From Seriola aureovittata (lineage: Eukaryota; Chordata; Actinopteri; Carangiformes; Carangidae), in contig NC_079365.1 in the NCBI RefSeq assembly GCF_021018895.1, forward strand, positions 682,001-746,000: DNA of 64,000 bases, read 5' to 3'. This document shows, one piece after another, positions 1 to 12,054 of the stretch; the stretch's first letter is position 1; every line of letters begins with the position of its first letter. The notes beneath the pieces are model-generated. The model saw only the letters and a list, made by a program, of their open reading frames with translations, ran no database searches and was not told where the DNA came from. A program made the translations under genes and the position numbers.

Positions 1-498
1 ACTTGTCCTCATTAAGTCCTGTGGTCGAGTCTCGCTTGAACTATTGTCTACACTTCCACACAGGCTCCGTATCTAATGTTGAGCATAAATGAGCTTTAAG
101 GGTCCTCTGTGAATCTTGATTGGCTTCATTCATGTTAATTTCTGTCTTTCCTGATTGATCCTTTCTTGTCATTTAACAATGTTGACCCACCATCTAAACT
201 ACATAGGTGGTGAAAATTAACTCTGCACAGAGACCCATGGTTCTTGTACCTTTCCTTGAGTAATACCCTTTTCTTACTTTCTACATCTGCTCTGATTTAT
301 TTGAAAAGGAAATATTATCCTCTTTATTTCATCATCTTAAAGCCATAGTTACTGGTTATTATTCAGAATAAGATTTAAATAGTACACATACACTAAAATC
401 ACCATGTCATATAGAAATGACAACACACTATGAGCATTCTTTACTTTTCATACATACAGCTTATATTCCTCATGCTCCTTCAGTACCATTTTAAATAC
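1..498. other. AT-rich intergenic DNA, nothing recognised
   Basis: No open frame with protein-family character, no RNA gene and no repeat boundary is visible before the solo LTR at 499. Confidence 0.5.
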
Positions 499-1117
499 TG
501 TCATGGTTTGTCCTCCATACATACCTGCCTTCAGTAGTTATTCACTCACCACTCCCTTGCTCACCCCAGCTGCCGACCACACCCACCTCGTCAGTCACTC
601 CATTCACCTGTTCACTCAGCTGCAGCTCATCAGCAATCAAGCCTGGTTAAAAGCTCCACTCTCCTCCACACTCACTGCCAGATTGTTCTTTGTCCCCATG
701 CAAGACTCTCCAGCGATTACCCTTCGACTGATCTCCCGGTTCCGACCCTGCCTGCTCCCGACCTACCCGCCTTGTCTCTGCCCTGGTAAATACTTCAGCC
801 CTTCTGTTTTTGACCACGAATCTGCCTTGCCCCTTCCTGGTCTTCGTCTGCCTGTTCTCAGGGCTGCTCTGAGTCCTTCGCCTCCACTGTTGCAGCGTGA
901 GAACTTTCCTGCTGGTTCTTCGGTCCTCTGCCTCGTACGGCTGCCTCATCAACAGCTTCATTCCGGGCCCTCGGATTTTCCCCAAGCCCATCAAAGACTG
1001 CCGTTCCCCTTAGAACGGAACTGTGCTTATTTACCTGCTTCTGCTGACAATTAAAGTGATTTCCAATACATCGGTTCTTGTCGGTGCTGCTTTTGGGTCC
1101 AAACCTCACCCGTTACA
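499..1117 (+). mobile_element. solo LTR, copy 1 (gypsy/ERV-like LTR retrotransposon)
   Basis: A 619-bp unit begins TGTCATGG and ends CCGTTACA, so it has canonical TG...CA ends. It is bracketed by a perfect 5-bp target duplication AATAC (494-498 and 1118-1122), which fixes both borders. A second copy with the same ends lies at 62312-62930 and differs at about eight positions by eye. An ATTAAA polyadenylation-type signal near 1052, about 65 bp before the 3' border, suggests plus orientation. No internal retrotransposon genes flank it, so it is a solo LTR left by LTR-LTR recombination. The 183-codon open frame inside it is not considered a gene. Confidence 0.88.
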
Positions 1118-2690
1118 AATACAGAACTTTTTGTTGTAATTTTGTGATTTTACGTCGTCCTTCTCCTACTTCAAGGCTCTGTAAATAATCTTCACTGCCA
1201 TTAGCTGTCGCTCTAGACCACCAACATCTCAGACCAAAACAAATGCTTTGTTGCCACATCTCCCCTCCCTTCACATTCTCAGCATGGTGCTATGAAGCCC
1301 AGTGAAAGTGTCCACTAAACACACACCAAGAAGCTCAACTGAATAAAGTTACCCTGTGAACATGAGAGCCAACAAAAAACAACCAATAACCACAACCATT
1401 GCTTCACAGCCATGCTGATAGTTAGCCAGCTGGCAATAGCAACATTTGCCAAACACATTCGTAATTAGGGTAACAGCCGTCACTAATGAAAACAGACATG
1501 TAACATTATGAACCATCAAGCTACTGACACATGAGGAGAAGAGAGAGAGTCCAGCTGGACCCTTTAGCAGCCCATAGGGTTCTCCTTTCAAAAACCAGAC
1601 CAGTCTTGGCTCCACGGTCAGACTGGGACAGAAATTCAGCCTTGGACTCATCCACCACGACTGGATGCACCAATGACACTGATGGAGCCAATAAAGACAC
1701 TGATGCAGCTGGCAGCTGACACTGACATTATGGTTGTTTTGATGTCTATTGGCCTGAGGCCTTTTTAGACAAAAACATGGTTTCTTCTTCAGTGGAGGAA
1801 ATTATGGAAGGTCACTTTCACCTGGACGCTGTGTACTGCACAGTGCCATCTCACATGTGGGTGGAGGCTGTGATTTAATAAAGATGGTAAGGACCAACAG
1901 TTTAACAGGAGAGACTCATGCACTAAAATGCACACTGCCAGACTGGCTACCAAAACAAAGACCTGAGAAACTCATATTACAACACACACAGAGAGGGTGT
2001 GGCTTCATTTCTGCATTAATGATTAAAATCTTGTTTACAGAACCTAAAGATATGAAAACCTCTCACATCATCAGTAAATATTGTGGAAGATTGGCTCTAC
2101 CCTGTTTTAATAACCTATTTAGTCCATTGGTGTTGATCAAATAAATATCAGAAGTCAAAAATCTGGGTAAAATCATCTGATACTGATATTTTATGTTGTC
2201 TGAAACATTGCTAAAGAAATCTATCATAGCCTAGTTACAGTGTCTCCCCCTTCAACCAGTAGTGAGGCTTCAGCATGGTTGAGTAAATAGCTGTTATAGA
2301 TTATCATAGACATAGACATAGACCTAGACCTAGAAATAGACATAGATTTGAATGAGATTCACCCAAATGGAGATTTTAACTTGGAGTGTTTGTCCTCTGT
2401 CTCTTACTGTTTTTGATATACCTGTGACTTATTTTATCTTACACAACTAATCAATAGCTCAATACATCTGAATCTTAAATGCCCACAGAAATCCTTTTGA
2501 TTTAACTGTAACAAATGCTTCTTATAAATATTAGTTATAATAATAAATATAAATAATAAAAATATAAAAATATAAATATCAGATAGTGGTATTTTTGCAG
2601 ATGAGATTAGCGACCATTGTGTTACAGCTACAGTCAGACATGAGCACAAATTGTTTTCACATGAGATTTAAGCTTTTCTGTCAGCAGAAC
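1118..2690. other. intergenic DNA, nothing recognised except a short hexamer array
   Basis: Apart from a degenerate array of AGACAT/AGACCT hexamers at about 2302-2347, no gene or transposon signature was seen here. Confidence 0.4.
2302..2347. repeat. degenerate hexamer microsatellite (AGACAT/AGACCT)
   Basis: About seven imperfect units of CATAGA/CCTAGA run in tandem. Confidence 0.6.
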
Positions 2691-2995
2691 TTTCCTCAGA
2701 GAGGAACAAGATCCTTCCCGTTACAGAGGTGGAACTAGCTTGGAAATACTTTAATGATGCTTTTACTAAAATTAGAATTAAACAGTCCTTGGCTTACTCC
2801 TCAGCTGTCCAGTCTGCTAAACAAAGGGACGTTGTCTGAGCCAAGGCCTGAAAATCAGACTGACTGGCTGATTTCTAGACAGCTCTGAGATCATTGTACC
2901 TCTCTCAATACAAAAAGATAAATCTGAGTTCTACTTTTCTAAAACCACCAGCAACTTAAATGATCCCAAAAAGTTTTGGATTGTAATAAATTGAT
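2690..2995 (+). pseudogene. LINE relic, endonuclease-RT linker region
   Basis: Conceptual plus-strand translation gives the broken pattern usual for the region between endonuclease and reverse transcriptase of fish non-LTR elements: LADF, then LRSL, then a lysine-rich stretch ending in P-K-S-F-G. Several stops interrupt it and neither the catalytic endonuclease nor the RT core is present. The clade cannot be decided from this piece. It is an old fragment with no coding capacity. Confidence 0.45.
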
Positions 2996-4683
2996 CATTT
3001 GGACATGTAATGAGTTGCCTGCTTTGTAAAAGACTTTTGTACTCTGATGAATTATTAACTATAAAAAAAATATGGATTAAATACCCATAAATACCGCTGG
3101 AGGTGAACAGCCTTCTTCAGCCTCCAGAACCCAAGTGTTCCTTTGTTTTGACAGAAAACAACCTGCCCCACCACAAGATAGCCTAAGAGATGAAACCTAG
3201 TGTAAAATAGTCCGGCAATGAGAGTGATGGCGCTTTGTCGCTTCAGGGGCCAGTATATTCTATCAGAATTGCTTGTCAGATGGTCAGCCCCTTCGTCTCC
3301 ACATTTTTCTACTGTTGGAATCGGGAGGGCTGTGTCTGACAATCTCCAAAACCGACAATGTCAGAATTGCGACATTCACACCTCAGACACCTTCTTGGCA
3401 GGGTTTGAAATAAGTGTGTGAGGAATGTAAAACAAGAGGGAGAAGGTCAGCCAGTTGTTGTGTCTCTGCGCCGGCAACAGTAAGAGCCGGAGGCATAATG
3501 TAAAATAACCCCTTGAGGGAATTTGTTCCAATTTTGGCCATAGCTCACAAATTAATTTACTAATTATGACACAATTTAACCTCTCAATTGGTTGAACACC
3601 ATCCACCACACCTGACACGGGACACAGAGAGGAGAGAGTAAGGGGTGGGGCCAGCACAGGAGGAGATGTGAATGGGCCAGTCATTAGAAAAATTAACCAA
3701 TGTGCTGCCCCAATAATATGGGCCAGTCGTTAATGTTTGTGTGGAGGGGTGGTTTTTTTTTTTAAATGAATATTGAAAATTCAAATCATATCGGCCCCAA
3801 GGTGAGTGGGCCTTTTTTTTTTTTTTTTTTTTTTAGCAGTCCAGGGATTCTAGTCAAATCTACAACCAAGTGCAACACAATCAAAGCTTTACCAGGGAGA
3901 TTGGCTGAGGCAATAAAGATAGCTATAGAATATATAGGAAGCGTCAACACTCTCCAGTGTCCTCTGCACAGTGAGTGGCAGCTCTAAGTGTTTGGGTCTA
4001 TGAAGCACCACACATCCCTTCACTAGTGTCAGTCTAAAGTAGGGCGATGTAACAGTTAGTTCTGTTCCACTGGAGATTTACCAGCACAGTCACCTCCACT
4101 CCTCCACCGAGTTCTCAAAATGGCTGACCTGTGCACTGCATGGTGGGACTATGTAATCACATTTCACTTCAGATGTGTTCATTATTCATGGTCAGACTTC
4201 CTGCTGTGAGCTGTCGGCTTTAAGACATCAGCTGTGAATTTGTGTCTTTTTTCTTCTTCTAGCTTCCTGCTATGCTTTTCTTTGGAGACTAAACAGCATC
4301 AGGAGATGAGCTGTGTGTATCGCAGAGGAACAGAGAGAACACAGAGAGGGAGACATCAGGGAGACAGGGAACAGGGTGGAGACTCACTCACAGCCAGAGA
4401 ACACACAGCTTTGGATACATCATTCACATGTTTGGTGCAAAAGAAAAGGCTCAAAATTCACACAAAAACCAAAGTTGTGTCTGATTCATTGGTACCATCA
4501 TGGAAACTTCTTCGACATGGTGAATATGAGGAATAAAAACAAACTGAAAATGCTTTGGAATATACTGAAGAGGCTCTCAGCCTCTCAGAGGTAAGGTCCT
4601 GAGGACGCTTAGAAAAGATGAGAAAAGAAAATGAAGAAAATGAGGACTCAAAGAGGTAAACTAATGACAGAGGATGGTGCATG

Positions 4684-4702
4684 GGGTTAGGGTTAGGGTT
4701 AG
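4684..4702. repeat. short interstitial telomere-like repeat (GGGTTA)3
   Basis: Three perfect consecutive GGGTTA units are present. The array is too short to imply a fused telomere and could be chance or telomerase-filled break repair. Confidence 0.7.
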
Positions 4703-5689
4703 TATTTACACCACCATGACCACTCACCTGGTCTGTGAAATATAAGGAAGCACAGGGAGCTCAGTGAGCACTGTAACACTTTGAAACAGGACACAATTAC
4801 TTAACAACCACACCTAGAAGAAGTAAAATTATAAACCTGAAGTTGGTAATATCACTGGAGGTGTAAGAGGCTTCACAGTTGATCTCTGCTGGTTTGGCAC
4901 AAAGTTAAAAGTTTTCCAAAAAACATAAGTATCTTAGCATCAATAAAACTCTCCAGGTGAAACTGTTCAAAAATAGAAAGGCTCAGAGTTTAGACGGGCC
5001 TCCAGATAATTCACAGACTACTGATCACTCCTTGATGAAGTGTATCAATGAACACTATGTAGATGATATAATAAATGGATATACAGTATAATGTCCTATG
5101 CAAATGCATGACAGTGGATGATGACCTTGTCAATCAGTTGCTCTACCACTCCAGTCCATGATTGAAATATCTTCACAACTAGTGGATGAAATTAGGTAAT
5201 TTTAAACTAGACACACCATCTGGTAAAAATTTCACATTGTCCAAAATGTCAGTTTATGACCAAATACCAAATATGCTTATTTGAATGACTTCAAACTTTT
5301 AAGTTCAAAGATTCAGAGTCACTGACAATTTTCATCGTTTTCTGTGATACGTGGTCGTATCACTCTTCAAATGCACCTCGGTAAGTAGAATTCATTAGAT
5401 GAGCGCAACAAAGATCAAAGGCAGTTCAGTACCAACTGTCTTCAGCTCAATACATTCAGTTGGCTGTCTGAGCTCTCCAGGAGGTCGCCAACTTGTTTTC
5501 TACTAAACTTGAGTGAACTGTGCTGGGTACAAATAACCCTTGACTGGAGAATGAATAGAAGTACAGCCAAGTCTGCAACTGTCCTTCTCCATGTCTGTCC
5601 AGAAGTCGTTGGACCTTGAATGAAGATAACTGTAATGGACTAGTTCCAGAAGGTGGCAACAAAGCAAGATCCTAGCTGCCATAAAACTC

Positions 5690-5729
5690 AGAAGAAGAAG
5701 AAGAAGAAGAAGAAGAAGAAAAAGAAAGA
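5690..5729. repeat. (GAA)n microsatellite
   Basis: About eleven GAA units run in tandem and trail off into AAAGAAAGAG. Confidence 0.9.
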
Positions 5730-6509
5730 GAACATGCTTCATGTGCAAATGAAATTTTATGAAAATGACTGAAGTTGGAGGCAGAAAGCAGTACAATCCT
5801 ATAGTGGAACTCTTTGAGCACTGATGGGGAGATTCTTATCATCGATGGTTAAGAGATCAGTGAAGAAAGTGCACTGGAGCCCGGGATGTCTTACGCAGAG
5901 GATGTGTATTGAAGCTTGACCAAGGAGAACCAAGGAGTCATCGATACATGTTTCTGTGCATGATGCCACCTCAATTCTGATTGAAAGGTCCCCTGTGGTA
6001 GGTCTTTATCGAGTTCCAAACAATACCATAAATAAACTACGCCCCATATTTGATCAAATCTCTAGCCTGCAGAGGGATGTGTGAGCATTATCGGTCCGAT
6101 AACCATAAACAAGTAAACATGATTTACACACACCCAGGTACTAGTCCCAGAAGACAAAGCCAATTGTTACTGACCATCCAAGGTCTACTGCTATCAACCA
6201 AGGCTCCAGCAATATCAGCAAAAGGCACAGCTGTGTCTGACGGAGCCGCCTGAGCATCTCCTCCTGTAAGAACTAATGCAATAACTGTGGCACTATGACC
6301 TAAGGGCCTCATGTTGACCCTTTACCCTGAACCATTCATCTATGGTGAATATCTGGAAAACTCCCTTACAAATACATAGACAAACAGAAATGTGTTGTGA
6401 TGGAGAGCAACTGCGATATTTGTGGCATTCAACTAAAAAGGAAAAGTACCACTAAAAAACTAAAAGTTCACCTGAAAAGATCTGAGCAGACTGCTCACAT
6501 TAGCTATAA

Positions 6510-6655
6510 TGAGCGAACAAACATGTGATAACATGAGCCAAAAAACATGAGCTAACAAACATGAGCTAATATGAGCTAATGTGAACTAACTCAGTTGAAG
6601 TGGGCTAACATGAACTAATGTGGGAAACTGCTAACATGAGCTAATATGAGTTCTC
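6510..6655. repeat. degenerate minisatellite, unit about AACATGAGCTA
   Basis: Roughly ten imperfect copies of an 11-13-bp unit (AACATGAGCTA and variants) abut the solo LTR at 6675. Confidence 0.6.
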
Positions 6656-6674
6656 AAAAAGACAACAGTCAAAC

Positions 6675-7030
6675 TGTCAAGGGTTTTGAGGTAAGTAGGA
6701 CCCAAATGCACCCAAAACATAGGGAACGGTGCAGACAGGTTTATTAACCGAAATAACAGACATGAACAGAGGACGTGAACAAACACTGAACTAAACAGAC
6801 GAACCGACACAGACAAAGGGAAGCACAAAGACTATATAGACAAGAGGCAAGGTGATTGCACACAGGTGAAACACATTAGGGCGGGGCAGACAATCACTAC
6901 ACAGAAACAAGACCAAGACAAGAAGCAAAACATTGAGACACACAAGGAAACCTTATTACAAAATAAAACAGGGAGTAACAAAGTCCAAAACAAAACTAAC
7001 AAAAAGTGTCTGCCATAGCAAACCATGACA
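6675..7030 (-). mobile_element. solo LTR, 356 bp, minus orientation
   Basis: The unit starts TGTCAAGG and ends CCATGACA on the plus strand (TG...CA). It is flanked by a perfect 5-bp duplication CAAAC at 6670-6674 and 7031-7035. On the minus strand a TATATAG box (near 6835) precedes an AATAAACCTG polyadenylation-type signal (near 6740) and a GGGTCC motif, the order expected of a minus-strand LTR. It differs in sequence from the LTRs at 499 and 54793. No internal region remains. Confidence 0.87.
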
Positions 7031-7035
7031 CAAAC

Positions 7036-8077
7036 AGCTGCACGATATCAAAACCTCCACAAAGACAGCAAACCTTAAACAGGACAGTACGGTGTGTTAC
7101 CACACGGGAACGTCAGAAGTGTGTTCAGGCAATGGACACTGGGTTTTCCACAAGACTGTGTGACAATACTTGATTCAGACATGTACACACGAGAACATCT
7201 AGGAAACAATATAGGTGTAACACATTGCCTGTTCTCTTGTAAGTGCTGACCACACTGCAGGTTTCTTGGCAACAGGGGCATTTCAGAGGGAACTGGCAGA
7301 CCGGTCAGGACTGCACCACATTAGGGAAACCTACCTCATTTCAATCAAGAGAAAGCGCATAATGTTCAAGAAGAATAAAAATGTCAGGACCCCACCACAT
7401 TAACAACCCTTTAAAGTCATCACAAACTGGTTTCATCAACATTGCAGTGAGTTCAGTGAACTTCAGTGACACCACCAATTTTCACTTGCATAAAATAGTC
7501 ACACACATGAGCTGAATTTGAAGTCACAGAGAAGAACGTGACGTCGTGAACCAATCACAAATCGGGAGACGAAGCGTGTTAGATCAGCTGTGGCATGGAG
7601 TCAGGTGAGTTTCTCTAAAAGCTTAGCACTGTGATTAAGGAAGAAATAAATGCAGAAACACCAAAACCTCACATTCCTTAGTATGAATTTTATCCTCCCA
7701 CACTTGCAGTAAAAAGCCAGTGTAATGGTAAAACAAAAAAAGAACTGTTTGTTTTAGATCTGCATCAGCAAGGTGGTGTTTTAATCAAAATTACTGTAAA
7801 GACATGATCATTAACCTGCTGTTCAGGATCAATCTAACTGTGGGAGTGTCTGTTATCTACATTAAACCCCAGTGACCATGATGATAACACTGACAGACAC
7901 TGACCCTCTCCACCCTCTGCATTATTACATATTATGAATAAAACAATATAACCTCTCCACTCTCCTGCCACGCACACACTTGTACAAACTCATGTTCACA
8001 AACTTTAAACCAGACAACAGGCTGGTGGTATGTGTCATCTTACCTGAAACTGTGCTGGTCATTGTCGCTGACAGTGA
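7036..8077. other. intergenic DNA, nothing recognised
   Basis: No coding signature or transposon border was found. Confidence 0.4.
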
Positions 8078-8215
8078 ATGAGGAGGAGGAGCGAGGAGTC
8101 TGAAGATGCTGCTGGATGGAGGGGAGGAGAGAATGTGAAGGAGAGAGAGAGAGGAGGAGGGTGGGAGGGAGAGAGAGAGAGAGAGAGAGAGGAGGGAGGC
8201 AGGGAGAGAGAGAAG
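8078..8215. repeat. GA-rich low-complexity tract
   Basis: Runs of GAGAGA and GGAGG dominate. The R/E/G-rich open frames across it come from the base composition. Confidence 0.8.
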
Positions 8216-8295
8216 ATGGGCTTGGTGTGTGTCCGTTCCCTGAGTGGTGCAGTGCAGAAGTCTACGTAAACAACTGGGCAGCCACTGGGACTGGA

Positions 8296-8298
<3 letters not shown>

Positions 8299-8341
<43 letters not shown>
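8299..8341. repeat. (GT)n microsatellite
   Basis: About 21 GT dinucleotides run in tandem, with one T-A-T interruption at the end. Confidence 0.95.
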
Positions 8342-8344
<3 letters not shown>

Positions 8345-8349
8345 TTGTT

Positions 8350-9420
8350 CTGGTAATCATGACATTATGGGGACAACAATCTGTTTACACAATCAGTGTA
8401 GTTAAATGAATACAGGAGCTATTCTGAAGGTGCCTGTGTGGTTTTTAGAATAGGCCCACAACACATGTTTTTTAGTCAGTGTGTGTGTGGAGTGCTCGGT
8501 TGCGCCCCCTAACAGTTTGGGGCTGACAATGCACTCGCTGCTCCACATGCACACTTCTTCCAAATATGGTTGGGTACTGCCCACTTCCTGGTTCTCATTA
8601 AGAAGGATTTTAGCAGCAAATACATTTTCAGTGTTACAGGTGGCAATCAATACAGTGGACGAGTAAGAAGATTATTTGCAGCAGATGCCATCTAAAGAGC
8701 TAAGAATTTTTGCAATGGAGCAAATGTGAAATACAAGGTAAGCACATTTGTAAGAAAAACCAATATAAGTATTGTTCAACCCTAAAATTAAGTTAATTTG
8801 CTTTAATTATTTAGCAGGTTAGCTAGTTGGCTCCGATTGACTACAGAGTGAAGGCTTCAAACATTTGACTTTATCTGATTCTGAATGTGATTCTGAAATG
8901 TTTTCCTTCATTTTTCCAACTAGTTGCATGCATTTTAGCGTAAATGAGTTTATGCAAACCAAACACATACAACTAAGTCTTTGGATTAGTTAATTGTTTG
9001 CTCTCAGGCCTATGTGGTCAAAATGATTCTTTTTATAATATTCCACCTTTTATAAATGTAAACGTGATTTTTATTTTGCCATGATAAATTCAGGATCAAT
9101 ATTTCAAGTGTTACATTTAAGTGAATTGATTGCGTATATGTACAAGTGTCTCACAGAGACATTTAAAATACAATTCTACAGATTCTGCATGTGAGAGATT
9201 AGAGACTGAATGAAAAAAGTGAGTTACTCCCCTGGTGTTTACATACATATTGTTTTCCTTTTGAGTCACATGCATTTCCTTTGTGTCTGAAATATCTGAG
9301 CATGAGAGTTTGTAAAAGTATTATACAATTAATAATTTTAAAGACCTCAAACTGTCAATGAGTCGAATGTAAACCATTTTTTTTAACATTTCCGTTCAGT
9401 CTAAAATGCCACCACGGATA
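8350..9420. other. possible 5' region of the downstream zinc-finger pseudogene
   Basis: No firm gene is visible. A stretch ending AATACAAG just before GTAAGC (about 8739) looks like a splice donor and could end a 5' untranslated exon of the pseudogene that follows, but nothing in it codes for a recognisable protein. Confidence 0.25.
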
Positions 9421-10073
9421 ATTCTACAGTCTCTCTTTGTAATGTTTTTGTGATTCGAAGCAGCTAAAACAGTGAAGAACATGTATTGTGATGGTAATCT
9501 AGTGTGAATTGGTACACATTACAGTTCAAGGGCTAATGCATGTAGAAGGTTATGGCTAGTGGGATCTTTTGGGCACATTTTAACCTGCTCATGCACTTTT
9601 TTCTCGGAGTAGAAACTGTGTGAAAAGTTGGACACAACCCTCACCCACAAGGAACTTGAACATTGTGTGTGAAGGGTCCGCATAAAGCCTGTTTGATTAA
9701 AATGTGTGAGCGCAGACAGGACTTTGCTGTGCAGGAGGAACTATTTTACTATGAATTTGGATTTTTTTCTTTAACCCATTTACACCGGATGCTGCGTAGC
9801 GCCCCTCCTGCCGGTTGCTGCGTAGCGCAGCATTGTTGATTCCTCGTCATTTTCATGATATATTTATACATATTTTACATATTTATATGCTGCATGCGTC
9901 ATGAAAATGACGAGGAATCAACAATGCTGCGCTTCGCAGCAGCCGGCAGGAGTCTCAATGCTGCGCTATGCAGCAACCGGCGGGAGGGGCAATGTTGCAC
10001 TACGCAGCATCCGGTATAAATGGGTTAATTTTGGTGTATGATGGGATGCATCTCATCTTAGAGATTTTGTCTG
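9421..10073. repeat. tandem duplication, copy A (carries a MITE)
   Basis: This segment is repeated at 10272-10734 with high similarity, beginning at TCTACAGTCTCTCTT and ending in ATCTTAGAGATTTTGTCTG. Compared with copy B it lacks about 59 bp at about 9606 and contains the 258-bp hairpin element at 9771-10028. Confidence 0.8.
9771..10028. mobile_element. piggyBac-type MITE with hairpin structure and TTAA target duplication
   Basis: The element is flanked by TTAA on both sides (9771-9774, 10025-10028). It begins CCCATTTACACCGG and ends CCGGTATAAATGGG, so the termini are inverted repeats starting CCC, as in piggyBac elements. Almost the whole sequence folds back on itself, including long arms around TGTTGATTCCTCGTCATTTTCATGA and its complement. 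It encodes no protein. The paralogous copy B of the host sequence has a single TTAA at the matching place, which supports insertion with TTAA duplication. Confidence 0.82.
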
Positions 10074-10271
10074 AACAAGTGGTCAGTCTATTAGTATTTA
10101 CATCAAAGTGACAATTTGTACATTTGCGTTTACAGACGACCAGCATAGCAGCTGATGCCATGGCAGTGGACGACTCCCGTCCTTCATTCCTGCCAAAGAC
10201 TCAGATGGATGATGCTACTGGTCCAAACAACTCTCCTAAACATGTACATTCATGTTCATCACTTCATATTT

Positions 10272-10734
10272 AACTCTACAGTCTCTCTTGGTCATGTTTT
10301 TATATGTTTGCAATTTGAAACAGCTAAAACAGTGAAGAACATGTATTGTGATAGTAATATAGGTTTAATCGGTACACATTACAGTTCAATAGCTAATGCA
10401 TGTAGAAGGTTAGTGCTAGTGGGATGTTTTGGGCACATTTTAACCTGCTCATGGACTTTTTTCTCGGTTAATTATCAGCCTATTTTGGACACTCACGATG
10501 TCCCCACAGCACACGTTCAGTGTTTGAGTAGAAACTGTGTGAAAAGTTGGACACAACTCTAACCCACAAGGAACTTAAACATTGTGTGTGAAAGGTCCCC
10601 ATAAAGCTTGTTTGATTTAAGATGTGTGAGCGCAGAAAGAACTTGGCTGTGCAGGAGGAACTATTTTACTATGAATTTGGATTTTGTTCTTTAATTCTGT
10701 AGTATGATGGGATGCATCTCATTTTAGAGATTTT
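10272..10734. repeat. tandem duplication, copy B (empty site)
   Basis: This is the paralogue of 9421-10073. It has TTCTTTAATTCTG where copy A has the MITE and includes about 59 bp missing from copy A. Confidence 0.8.
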
Positions 10735-11121
10735 GTCTGTTTATTCACAGAGTGAATGTCAAAGTGAAATTGAGAGTATTGTCCCAAGACTAAGACGGAC
10801 TAAAAGCATCATAGTAAGTCTTCATTTACTTGGCAAAAAACATAAATGAAATGTACATTTTGTCTACTGACCTGGGATTATGTCAAGGGGTGCAATCAAC
10901 AATTAATTTCATTTTCAATAATTAATTTGCTTATATTCTAAAATGATAAATCATTTGGTGTATAACATACCATCACTTTAAATCACACCATTTCATTTTG
11001 AAGATGATGTCATCAGTTGAGTCCTTTTTTTTCAGATCAAATGTCCAAAACCCCCAAGTATTTAGTTTATTATTACATTATTTCTTACTATTTCTTAATG
11101 TTTCTATTTTTCATTTTACAG

Positions 11122-12054
11122 ATGAAAGATTTTGAAGATTCTGGTGATCTATATGATTCGGCATCAGAGAGTGGAGATGAATATATTCCAAACTCCACCT
11201 CTGAAAGTGACAGTGGTGTCAGCCGTGACACAAGGACAAAACGTCAGCCTCTTTATGATACACTGGATGTCTCGGGCTCAAAGAGTTCCCCTGTCTGTGA
11301 TTCCACAACACCAGACATCATGACCTTTGACAGCTCAACATCTAAGGCCATTGGAGAAGAAGAAGGACCATGTTCAAGTCAGAACATTAATGATAGCATA
11401 GTTGTTAGTGCATCTCAGAAAAGAGGTGGGACTAAAGTTTACGACAAGCGGCATTATTGCTTATATTGCTCTGAACCATATGCTAAAATTGCAAGGCATC
11501 TAGAATGTGCACATCAAGACAAATCTAATGTGGCTAAAGCTCTGAGCTTTTCAAAGGGTTCCAAAGAGAGAAAAAAACACCTTGATTATATTCGCAACAG
11601 AGGAAACTATGCTCACAACGCTGCTGTTATGGAGTCAGGAAAGGGTGAACTAGTGCCATTTAAACGGCCACCAAAAGAAGCCCAAAGCAATGACTTTATG
11701 CACTGTGCATATTGTCAAGGACTGTTTACTAGAAAGGTCCTGTGGCGACATATGCGCACTTGTAGCCTTAAACCTGGATCAGTTGCCCCCAAACCAGGCA
11801 AGAATTGTGTTCAGTCCATGTGCACATACACAGTGCCTGTGCCTTCAAACATAAGTAAACAAATGTGGGGAGTAATCAGCATCATGAATCCAGACCCAGT
11901 CACAGACATAATAAGAAATGACCAAGCTATCATTGATGTAGGGCAGCACTTATTGAACAAAGGTGGGATGTCAGATAAGAATGAACAGTGTGTCCGAGAG
12001 AAAATGCGAGAAATGGGAAGGCTGATTCAAAATGCCAGGAGAGTCACCACTTAA
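11122..12054 (+). pseudogene. longest intact stretch of the zinc-finger pseudogene (N-terminal half)
   Basis: The frame begins after a splice acceptor (TTTTACAG) and runs about 310 codons before a frameshift near 12045. It holds the acidic, Ser/Asp-rich start (LYDSASESGDEY), the C2H2-like finger (CLYCSEPYAKIARH) and a basic segment with KERKKHLDYIRNRGNYAHN. The C2HC-like finger (CAYCQGLFTRKVLWRH) follows. The reading continues in another frame as a segment with MEDLINPNKYMETVKAV at about 12060-12240. Because the fingers are intact, a short protein could still be made, but nothing shows that it is. Confidence 0.6.

Larger units (their letters stand above)
2996..6500. other. intergenic DNA without recognisable genes
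   Basis: Open frames here are short and resemble no family. Poly-T tracts at about 3752-3762 and 3812-3834 and the microsatellites listed separately are the only structure I can support. Confidence 0.4.

Noticed and set aside
503..1054. 183-codon open frame, repeated at 62316-62867
   Set aside because: It lies wholly within the solo LTR, is Pro/Leu/Ser-rich and resembles no gag or other protein; the duplication is explained by the LTR.
4684..4702. Ancient telomere fusion
   Set aside because: Three units are too few, and no head-to-head arrangement is present.
9771..10028. Rho-independent terminator or structured ncRNA
   Set aside because: TTAA duplications and the empty site in the paralogous copy identify it as a transposable element.
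10155..10562. 135-codon open frame
   Set aside because: It crosses the end of a candidate exon and the duplicated non-coding segment and has no family character.
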